Source: Microbacterium sp.
Lineage (GTDB): Bacteria > Actinomycetota > Actinomycetes > Actinomycetales > Microbacteriaceae
DNA length: 64,000 bases
NCBI GenBank assembly: GCA_017306415.1
Contig: JAFKIL010000001.1
Location: 372,001 to 436,000, forward strand
Direction: 5' to 3'
The notes under the pieces are model-generated. The model was not told where the DNA came from. It did no database searches and was given only the letters and a program-made list of their open reading frames with translations. Shown piece after piece: positions 1 through 6,755 of this stretch. The stretch's first letter is position 1. Every line of letters begins with the position of its first letter. The translations under genes and the position numbers were made by a program.

Positions 1-1458
1 GAGGACTCGTTCAGCATCAACAACGTCGCCCTCGTCGATGGGCAGCCGCAGACGCTCGGTCTGCGCGAGCTGCTGCGCGTGTACCTCGACCATCGCATCC
101 GCGTCGTCACCCGTCGCAGCGAGTACCGTCTCGCCCGGCGCCGCGACCGCCTACACCTGGTCGAGGGGCTGTTGATCGCGATCCTCGACATCGACGAGGT
201 CATCCAGGTGATCCGCACGTCCGACGACAGCGACCAGGCGCGGACCCGCCTGCGAGACGTCTTCGATCTGTCCGAGGTCCAGGCCGAGTACATCCTCGAG
301 CTGCGACTGCGCCGCCTGACGAAGTTCTCGCGCATCGAGCTCGAGGCCGAGCAGGACCAGCTGCAGAAGGAGATCGCCCAGCTGGTGGAGCTCCTCGGCA
401 GCGACGTCCTGTTGCGTGCGCAGGTGGCGAGGGAGCTCGACGCGGCGGCCGAGGCGTACGGCACCCCGCGCCGGACGCTCCTTCTGAACGGTGGTCCGAT
501 CGCGGCCCGCCCGTCGCGCGCGGCGGCCGCCCCGGACCTCCAGATCGCCGACACGCCCTGCCGGGTCTTCCTCTCCGCGACCGGCCGTATGGTGCGCGCC
601 GACATCGGCGAGGACGGCAGCGGCGTCGTCCCGCCCGCGCGTCGCTCGAAGCACGATGCGATCCGCGGCGGCGTCGACACGACGACCAGAGCCGAGATCG
701 GTGCGGTGACGAGCGCGGGTCGCCTCATCCGGTTCAGTCCGGTCGACCTGCCGTCGGTGCCGGGCAATTCCGTTCAACTCGCCGCGGGGACGCGCGCGGA
801 TCAGTACCTCGGTCTCGCGAAGGATGAGCACGTCGTCGGCATCGTTCCGCTCACGGCGGACCCGGCGATCGCGCTGGGTACCGCGCAGGGCGTCGTCAAG
901 CGCGTCGCGGCGACCGAGATCGCCAACCGCCACGACGTCGAGGTCATCGCCTTGAAGCCGGGAGACCGCGTCATCGGTGCCGTTCCCGCCGGTGACGAGG
1001 CCGAGCTCGTGTTCGTCTCCAGCGACGCACAGCTCCTCCGCTTCGACGCAGCCTCGGTCCGCCCCCAAGGACGCGCGGCCGGCGGCATGGCCGGCATCCG
1101 GCTCTCCCCCGGGGCGCAGGCGATCTCCTTCAACGTCGTGCCCGGGTCGGACGCTGCGGACGCGGTGGTCGTGACCGTCGCCGGCAGCACGCAGGCGCTC
1201 GCGGGTACGGACGCGGGCAGTGCGAAGGTGTCGGCGTTCGACGAGTTCCCCGCCAAGGGGCGCGCCACCGGCGGAGTCCGCGCCCAGCGCTTCCTGAGGG
1301 GCGAGGACACCCTCGCGATGGCGTGGGTCGGCGTCGAGGCGCGAGCGGTGGGCCCGGACGGCGCTGCTCGCCTGCTTCCTCCCGCGGGCGCGAAGCGCGA
1401 TGCCTCCGGAACGCCTCTCGACGGGGTGGTCGGGGCCATCGGCACCACCGTGCGGTGA
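1..1458 (+). CDS. parC: DNA topoisomerase IV (gyrase-type) subunit A, 3' part
   Basis: The frame is open from base 1, so the 5' part of the gene lies outside the window. The 485 visible codons cover the end of the breakage-reunion domain, its coiled-coil tower (about residues 100-135) and the C-terminal beta-propeller. Propeller blades are seen as repeated R-x-x-x-F/V-x-x-S-x-x-G-x-x-x-R patterns. The catalytic Tyr is upstream of the window. Together with the neighbouring GHKL/TOPRIM subunit it would form the type IIA enzyme that decatenates or relaxes DNA. It ends 33 bp from the 3' end of parE in convergent orientation. Assignment as ParC rather than GyrA rests on this pairing and on the divergent C-terminus; a canonical gyrAB is expected elsewhere in the genome. 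Confidence 0.85.
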   Translation, partial: EDSFSINNVALVDGQPQTLGLRELLRVYLDHRIRVVTRRSEYRLARRRDRLHLVEGLLIAILDIDEVIQVIRTSDDSDQARTRLRDVFDLSEVQAEYILELRLRRLTKFSRIELEAEQDQLQKEIAQLVELLGSDVLLRAQVARELDAAAEAYGTPRRTLLLNGGPIAARPSRAAAAPDLQIADTPCRVFLSATGRMVRADIGEDGSGVVPPARRSKHDAIRGGVDTTTRAEIGAVTSAGRLIRFSPVDLPSVPGNSVQLAAGTRADQYLGLAKDEHVVGIVPLTADPAIALGTAQGVVKRVAATEIANRHDVEVIALKPGDRVIGAVPAGDEAELVFVSSDAQLLRFDAASVRPQGRAAGGMAGIRLSPGAQAISFNVVPGSDAADAVVVTVAGSTQALAGTDAGSAKVSAFDEFPAKGRATGGVRAQRFLRGEDTLAMAWVGVEARAVGPDGAARLLPPAGAKRDASGTPLDGVVGAIGTTVR

Positions 1459-1491
1459 CGGCTCGGCCCCGCCCGGGAGCGTCCGCGAGTC

Positions 1492-3561
1492 TCAGGCGTC
1501 GATGCGCTCGCGCGCGAGGCGATCGCTGGAGTCGACGATGAACTCGCGCCGCGGCGCGACGTCGTTGCCCATCAGCATCTCGAACACGTGCGCGGATGCC
1601 TCGGCATCCTGCACACGCACGCGACGCAGCGAGCGCCCCGCGCGATCCATCGTGGTCGTCGCGAGCTGTTCGGCATCCATCTCGCCGAGGCCCTTGTACC
1701 GCTGAACCGGTTCCTGCCAGCGCTTCCCCGACTTGGTGAGCTTCGTGAGGAGCGCATGGAGCTCCTGCTCGCTGTAGGTGTAGATCGTCTCGTTCGGCTT
1801 CGTACCGGGATTCATGACGATGACGCGGTGCAGCGGAGGGACGGCGGCGAAGACGCGTCCGTCCTCGATGAGCGGACGCATGTAGCGGAAGAACAGCGTC
1901 AGGAGGAGCGTCCGGATGTGCGCGCCGTCCACATCCGCATCGCTCATCAGGATGACCTTCCCGTAGCGCGCGCTGTCGAGGTCGAACGAGCGGCCAGAGC
2001 CTGCCCCGATCACCTGGATGATCGAGGCGCACTCCGCGTTGCTCAGCATGTCGCTGACGGACGCCTTCTGGACGTTCAGGATCTTGCCGCGGATCGGCAG
2101 CAGCGCCTGGTACTCGCTGTTGCGCGCGAGCTTGGCCGTGCCCAGGGCCGAATCGCCTTCGACGATGAACAGCTCCGAGTCGGCGACCTCGTTGGATCGG
2201 CAGTCGACCAGCTTGGCCGGCAGCGAGGACGACTCGAGGGCGTTCTTGCGCCGCTGGGTCTCCTTGTGGGTCCGAGCCGAGATCCGCGCCTTCATCTCGG
2301 CGACGACCTTGTCGAGCAGGAGCCCCGATTGGGCCTTGTCGTCTCGCTTGGTCGATGTGAGGCGGGCGGTCAGCTCCCGTGCGACCACGTTCGAGACGAT
2401 CTGCCGCACGGCCGGGGTGCCGAGCACTTCCTTCGTCTGGCCCTCGAACTGCGGTTCGGGGAGTCGCACCGTGAGCACGGCCGTCATCCCCGCGAGGATG
2501 TCATCCTTCTCGAGCTTGTCGTTTCCGACCTTCAGGCGGCGGGCGTTCTGCTCGACCTGGGCGCGGACCGCTTTGATCAGGCCCTGCTCGAAACCCTGCT
2601 GGTGGGTGCCGCCCTTCGGTGTCGCGATGATGTTCACGAACGAGCGCATCGTCGTGTCGTACCCGGTCCCCCAGCGGAGTGCGACATCGACCTCGCAACT
2701 GCGCTCCACCTCGGTCGCGACCATCGCCCCCGTCGGCTGGAGCACGGGGACCGTCTCGGTGAACGTCCCCGCCCCGGTGAGCCGCCAAGTGTCTGTGACA
2801 CCGGCATCCGGCGCGAGGTAGTCGGCGAACTCGGAGATGCCGCCGTCGAAGCGGAACACGGTCTCGTTGCGCTCTGCGCTCCGTTCGTCGAGGATGACGA
2901 TCTCGAGTCCCGGCACGAGGAACGCCGTCTGCCGGGCCCGCTGCTCCAGCTCCTCGAGGTTGAAGGCGGCGTCCTTGGTAAAGATGCTGCGGTCGGCCCA
3001 GTAGCGGATGCGCGTGCCGGTGACGGCCTTGGCCACTTTGCCGACGGCGCGCAGGACGCTCTCCCGCTCGAAGGGAGTGAATGCCGAGTCCGGCGCGCCA
3101 TTGGCGAAGAGGCCCGGCTCTCCGCGGTGGAACGACATCGCCCAGGTCTTGCCGCCGCGATCGACCTCGACATCGAGACGTTCGGAGAGCGCGTTCACGA
3201 CCGATGCCCCGACGCCGTGGAGGCCGCCGGACGCGGCGTAGGAGCCCCCGCCGAACTTGCCGCCGGCGTGCAGCTTGGTGAACACGACCTCCACACCGGA
3301 GAGCCCCGTGCGCGGCTCGATGTCGACGGGGATGCCCCGCGCGCGGTCCCTGACCTCCACACTCCCGTCGGAATGCAGGACGATCTCGATACGCGACCCG
3401 TGACCCGCCAGCGCCTCGTCGACGGAGTTGTCGATGATCTCCCAGAGGCAGTGCATGAGGCCACGGGAATCGGTCGAGCCGATGTACATGCCCGGTCGTT
3501 TGCGGACTGCCTCGAGCCCCTCGAGCACCTGGAGATGATGTGCGGAGTACTCGGAGGTCAC
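1492..3561 (-). CDS. parE: DNA topoisomerase IV (gyrase-type) subunit B
   Basis: This 689-residue type IIA topoisomerase ATPase subunit starts GHKL-like with R-K-R-P-G-M-Y-I-G and E-I-I-D-N-S-V-D-E-A. A transducer domain follows, then TOPRIM with E-G-D-S-A-L-G and D-A-D-V-D-G-A-H, and a C-terminal ParE/GyrB tail with Q-R-Y-K-G-L-G-E-M. GTG at 3561 is chosen because the protein then begins just before the conserved Y-S-A-H-H-L-Q-V-L-E-G-L-E-A-V-R. The open frame continues 75 codons upstream but that stretch has no family similarity. A -10-like TAGTCT lies 8 nt before the GTG, with GAGG in between. It is convergent with parC. Confidence 0.93.
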   Translation of the reverse strand: MTSEYSAHHLQVLEGLEAVRKRPGMYIGSTDSRGLMHCLWEIIDNSVDEALAGHGSRIEIVLHSDGSVEVRDRARGIPVDIEPRTGLSGVEVVFTKLHAGGKFGGGSYAASGGLHGVGASVVNALSERLDVEVDRGGKTWAMSFHRGEPGLFANGAPDSAFTPFERESVLRAVGKVAKAVTGTRIRYWADRSIFTKDAAFNLEELEQRARQTAFLVPGLEIVILDERSAERNETVFRFDGGISEFADYLAPDAGVTDTWRLTGAGTFTETVPVLQPTGAMVATEVERSCEVDVALRWGTGYDTTMRSFVNIIATPKGGTHQQGFEQGLIKAVRAQVEQNARRLKVGNDKLEKDDILAGMTAVLTVRLPEPQFEGQTKEVLGTPAVRQIVSNVVARELTARLTSTKRDDKAQSGLLLDKVVAEMKARISARTHKETQRRKNALESSSLPAKLVDCRSNEVADSELFIVEGDSALGTAKLARNSEYQALLPIRGKILNVQKASVSDMLSNAECASIIQVIGAGSGRSFDLDSARYGKVILMSDADVDGAHIRTLLLTLFFRYMRPLIEDGRVFAAVPPLHRVIVMNPGTKPNETIYTYSEQELHALLTKLTKSGKRWQEPVQRYKGLGEMDAEQLATTTMDRAGRSLRRVRVQDAEASAHVFEMLMGNDVAPRREFIVDSSDRLARERIDA

Positions 3562-3569
3562 AATCCTCA

Positions 3570-3575
3570 AGACTA
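3570..3575 (-). promoter_or_regulatory. candidate -10 box of parE
   Basis: TAGTCT on the minus strand lies 8 nt before the parE GTG. The transcript would begin at or 1-2 nt before the start codon. A GAGG in the spacer could alternatively act as a short-spaced ribosome site. No clear -35 is seen. Confidence 0.35.
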
Positions 3576-3730
3576 TCCGCGGACCGCTGCACGGCTCTGC
3601 CGACACACGGCTGCGCGCCTGCGCGTACGCGCTGAGCGAAATGTCGGCTCCTCGCGGCATTCTCGCGGCGTCGGCGTGGTTGTATTTCCTGACCCGAGCA
3701 GCACGTCTATCACTTCGAGGAGGCACCAAG

Positions 3731-3955
3731 ATGAACACGCTTTCGACTCCGACTGAGCCCGCCGCCGTCCTCGAGTACCGTCTCACCGCAGCGGATCGCT
3801 GCGACTCGTGCGGCGCGCAGGCCTACATCGCCGCCGAGGTGAACGGCAGCGAACTGCTCTTCTGCGCGCACCACGGCCGCAAGTACGAAGAGAAGCTGCG
3901 CGCGGTCGCGACGGCGTGGCACGACGAGACCGCCCGCCTGCACGAGACGGACTGA
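3731..3955 (+). CDS. small CxxC/CxxH zinc-ribbon-like protein (DUF7455 type)
   Basis: This is a 74-residue protein with C-D-S-C-G at about residues 23-27 and C-A-H-H-G near residue 45. The pattern suggests one small zinc-binding knuckle followed by a basic helix. It matches the short actinobacterial family I know as DUF7455, of unknown role. AGGAGG 7-8 nt upstream supports the ATG at 3731; the in-frame sequence before it lacks similarity. It is convergent with the racemase gene, 8 bp apart, with a hairpin covering both stop codons. No function is assigned. Confidence 0.8.
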   Translation: MNTLSTPTEPAAVLEYRLTAADRCDSCGAQAYIAAEVNGSELLFCAHHGRKYEEKLRAVATAWHDETARLHETD

Positions 3956-3971
3956 CTCCCGGGTCAGTCCG
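3948..3971. terminator. bidirectional hairpin over two convergent stop codons
   Basis: There is a perfect 9-bp inverted repeat (3948-3956 / 3963-3971) with a 6-nt loop. It contains the TGA of the plus-strand small gene (3953-3955) and the TGA of the minus-strand racemase gene (3964-3966). With only 8 bp between the genes, one hairpin probably serves both transcripts. There is no U-tract, as is common for actinobacterial terminators. Confidence 0.5.
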
Positions 3972-5001
3972 AGTAGACGCGCGGGACGAGCGGGGAGAGT
4001 CGGAGCGCGATCTCCTCTCCGATCGTTCCCACCGCCTCGGCGAGCGTCGTCGCGGAGCCGGCGCCGTCGCCGGACGGCCCGTAGACGGTGATCTCCTCTC
4101 CCACGAGTGAGGCTCCCTCTCCTTCGATCGATCCCCCCGTCGTGTCCAGCGCGATCAAGCGCCGCGGTCCTGACGGTGATCCCAGCGTCACGCGTCCGCC
4201 GAGCGACGACGGGAGACCGTGCAGGGACGTGGCGTCGATCCGCACGACGGGATCGGTCTCGATGACGCTGGCGGAAAGCCGCGCGATCGGCCGGATGCCG
4301 AGTGCGGTCTCGTCGGGACCGCCGGCCGGGCGGATGCCGTACGCGAAGGCGCCGACCCGGACCGCGTCGTAGCGGAACTCGGGTCGGTCGAAAGCGGCCG
4401 CGCTCGCGGCGAGGTGACGCATGCTCGGACGCAGCCCCGCATCGCGCGCCACGCTCAACGCCGCGTCGAAGGCGTCCCGGGCGTCGTCGTCGTCGGCTTC
4501 CGACGCTTCGGCGATGTGGCTCCAGACGCCCACGACCTCGATGGCGCCATCGTGCTCGAGCTGCGCCGCCCGTGCGACGAAGGCGGGCCATTCCTCCGGA
4601 CGCACACCGTTCCGGTGCAGGCCGGTGTCGATCTTGAGGTGCACGCGAGCCGCGGCCGGGCGGCGCGCCGTCGCGATGTCCTCCAGGAGACCGACATCGC
4701 CGACGCCGATGTCGAGATCCTCATCGAGCGCGTCGCGCACCTCGTCGATCGACCCCACCATCCAGACGAAGATCCGCGCCTCGGGGCCGAGCGCCGCGCG
4801 CACGATGTACCCCGTCCTGACGTCGAACGCGCCGAACCACTTGACGCCCTCGGTCCACGCGCGCTGCACGACCGGCTCGAGGCCGTGGCCGTAGGCGTCG
4901 TCCTTCACCACCAGCATGTGAAGCGCGGGGGCGACGCGGCGGCGGATCTCGGCCAGGTTCGCGGCGAGAGCGTCGAGATCGACGTGGAGGACGACGCTCA
5001 C
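3964..5001 (-). CDS. alr: alanine racemase-like protein: intact PLP barrel, degenerate C-terminal domain
   Basis: This 345-residue fold-type III PLP protein begins with V-D-L-D-A-L-A-A-N. It has V-V-K-D-D-A-Y-G-H-G with the PLP lysine at K33, K-I-D-T-G-L-H-R-N-G, W-S-H-I-A and V-R-V-G-A-F-A-Y-G, so the N-terminal alanine-racemase barrel is complete. The C-terminal half ends in V-P-R-V-Y but lacks the G-Y-A-D-G segment carrying the catalytic Tyr and the G-R-x-x-M-D motif. Both missing segments are present in the gene directly upstream. The GTG start overlaps the upstream TGA by 4 bp (GTGA), implying translational coupling. It probably makes D-alanine for peptidoglycan only as a complex with that partner; this is inference from residues. 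Confidence 0.85.
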   Translation of the reverse strand: MSVVLHVDLDALAANLAEIRRRVAPALHMLVVKDDAYGHGLEPVVQRAWTEGVKWFGAFDVRTGYIVRAALGPEARIFVWMVGSIDEVRDALDEDLDIGVGDVGLLEDIATARRPAAARVHLKIDTGLHRNGVRPEEWPAFVARAAQLEHDGAIEVVGVWSHIAEASEADDDDARDAFDAALSVARDAGLRPSMRHLAASAAAFDRPEFRYDAVRVGAFAYGIRPAGGPDETALGIRPIARLSASVIETDPVVRIDATSLHGLPSSLGGRVTLGSPSGPRRLIALDTTGGSIEGEGASLVGEEITVYGPSGDGAGSATTLAEAVGTIGEEIALRLSPLVPRVYSD

Positions 5002-5684
5002 GGTACGTACTCCCGGCGTGCATGCAACCCGACGGCCGTCACGATCTCGAGTCCGGAGAGACCGCTCGCCGCACACCATTCGCGGACGTGGGGTTCCTCG
5101 TCCTCGCCGTCGCCGAAGAACACCACCTCGGCACCGCGCTCGGGATGCGCATCCCCGATGTCGACGACGCAGACGTCCATGGCGACGCGACCGATCACGG
5201 AGCATCTGCGCTGGGCGATCGAGACGGAGACCCGGTTCCCGAGTCCGCGGAGGACACCCTGCGCGTATCCCCCGGTCACGAGGGCGATGTGCGTGTCCTC
5301 GGGTGCGCGGTAGGTCAGGCCGTAGGACACCCCCTCGTCGGCCAGCAGGACCTTGGTGGACAGAACACGCCCCACGAGCGACATCGCGGGCCGTGATCGG
5401 GAGTCGCCCCCGGGGAGGCCGAGCAGGGTGTTCACGTGCTCGGCCGGGAGGCCGTCGTCCCGCGCGGGGACGGGCGACGAGGGTCGGCGATCGGTGATCA
5501 CGTCATCGAGCGCCCTGCGCACCTCGGCCACGCCGTGGCCCCATGCATCAGCAGCGAAATCGCCGAGGAAGGGGCCGTCGATGAGCCGTGCATTGGCCCT
5601 GAGCGCCGACCGGGAGACACGCGCGACGGGTCCGCTTCCGACGCGCACCCGGGCGGAGTCGTCGCCCAGGTCCGCCGCAGTCAC
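4998..5684 (-). CDS. alanine racemase C-terminal-domain protein lacking the PLP lysine
   Basis: This 228-residue protein opens with a remnant of the Alr N-terminus (S-x-A-L-R-A-N-A-R-L, then F-A-A-D-A-W-G-H-G). The PLP lysine position of V-K-A-N-A-Y-G-H-G is alanine here (A44) and Y is W. Most of the barrel is missing, replaced by a short linker (about residues 52-98). The C-terminal domain is well conserved: V-S-Y-G-L-T-Y, G-G-Y-A-Q-G with the catalytic-type Tyr at Y140, and G-R-V-A-M-D near 165-170. It cannot racemise alone but could donate the Tyr across a dimer interface to the adjacent barrel protein. GTG at 5684 follows a -10-like TAGTCT by 7 nt. Confidence 0.8.
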   Translation of the reverse strand: MTAADLGDDSARVRVGSGPVARVSRSALRANARLIDGPFLGDFAADAWGHGVAEVRRALDDVITDRRPSSPVPARDDGLPAEHVNTLLGLPGGDSRSRPAMSLVGRVLSTKVLLADEGVSYGLTYRAPEDTHIALVTGGYAQGVLRGLGNRVSVSIAQRRCSVIGRVAMDVCVVDIGDAHPERGAEVVFFGDGEDEEPHVREWCAASGLSGLEIVTAVGLHARREYVP

Positions 5685-5691
5685 GCCCCCT

Positions 5692-5697
5692 AGACTA
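5692..5697 (-). promoter_or_regulatory. candidate leaderless -10 box of the racemase pair
   Basis: TAGTCT lies 7 nt before the GTG at 5684, so the mRNA probably begins at the start codon. This would be the single promoter for the coupled two-gene racemase operon. Confidence 0.45.
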
Positions 5698-5729
5698 TCC
5701 GGGACCCCGCCCCCTACCTCGGAGCACCC

Positions 5730-6752
5730 ATGCCTCAACAGGGCCTCGGCATCGCCCCTCGCCTTCGCTATCTCGCCGGTCGCGCGCGTCGGATCGACGT
5801 CGGCTCCGTGGTCGAGCGTGCCAGGGAGGCATCCGTCCAGCATGGCAAGTGGACACCCGCTGTGATCGCCGACATGCTCTGGCAGGCGGGGTTCCGCAAC
5901 GTCGGATTCCAGGACTACATCGACTACGACTTCGCGATCCTGAATCGCGCGGAGCGGGCCACCTACATGACCCATCCGGTGTCCAACCAGCTCTCCCAGA
6001 AGTACGACCAGCCGGAGTACCGCCACATCTTCCAGGACAAGGTGGAGTTCGACGGCGTCTTCGACGAGTTCCTCCGCCGGGACTGGATGGTGGTCGAGGA
6101 GGACAACGCGGCCGAGGTGCGCGCTTTCGCGGAGAGCCACGGAACGATCGTGACCAAGGAGCCGGTCGGGCAGGCGGGCACCGGCGTCCACCGCTACCAC
6201 GCCGGCGAGATCGACGACTGGACCGCGTTCCACCGCGGCCTGCGCGAGCGCGGCGAGCTGCTGATCGAGGCGGTGATCGTGCAGCATCCCGATCTCGCCG
6301 CGGTGTGCCCCGGCACGGTCAACACCACGCGCGTGACAGCCTTCTTCGACGGAGAGCGAACGCACATCCTGGCGATGGCGCAGAAGTTCGGTCGAGGCGC
6401 CGTGAGCGACCAGATGACGTTCGGGGGCTTCTACACGATGCTCGACGAGGACGGACATGCGATGGGTGCCGGCTACGACTCGCACGGGCACGTGCACGAG
6501 GTCCACCCCGACTCGGGGTTCCGGATCGCCGACTTCCAGCTGCCGATGATCGAAGGCGTGAAGGACTTCGTCGATCGCGTCGCCCGCGTCGTACCGCAGG
6601 TCCAGTACGTGGGCTGGGACATCGTCGTGACACCGGACGGGCCCGTGCTCGTCGAGGGCAACTGGGGCGCGGGTGTCTACGAGAACAAGCCGAGCGTCAC
6701 CGGCATCCGCACCGGCCACAAGCCCCGCTATCGCGAGGCCATCGGGTTCTGA
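5730..6752 (+). CDS. sugar-transfer-associated ATP-grasp protein
   Basis: This 340-residue protein has an ATP-grasp-like arrangement: a central V-T-K-E-P-V-G-Q-A-G-T-G-V phosphate-binding segment near residue 150, L-L-I-E-A-V-I-V-Q-H around 175, N-T-T-R-V-T-A, and a C-terminal metal/ATP segment G-W-D-I-V-V-T-P-D-G-P-V-L-V-E-G-N-W. This pattern fits the ATP-grasp family linked to sugar transfer and cell-surface biosynthesis (ATPgrasp_ST). The substrate is unknown. It is divergent from the racemase pair, with 45 bp between starts, which suggests but does not prove a shared cell-envelope role. ATG at 5730 is preceded by GGAG. It is followed 3 bp later by the helicase gene. Confidence 0.75.
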   Translation: MPQQGLGIAPRLRYLAGRARRIDVGSVVERAREASVQHGKWTPAVIADMLWQAGFRNVGFQDYIDYDFAILNRAERATYMTHPVSNQLSQKYDQPEYRHIFQDKVEFDGVFDEFLRRDWMVVEEDNAAEVRAFAESHGTIVTKEPVGQAGTGVHRYHAGEIDDWTAFHRGLRERGELLIEAVIVQHPDLAAVCPGTVNTTRVTAFFDGERTHILAMAQKFGRGAVSDQMTFGGFYTMLDEDGHAMGAGYDSHGHVHEVHPDSGFRIADFQLPMIEGVKDFVDRVARVVPQVQYVGWDIVVTPDGPVLVEGNWGAGVYENKPSVTGIRTGHKPRYREAIGF

Positions 6753-6755
6753 TCG

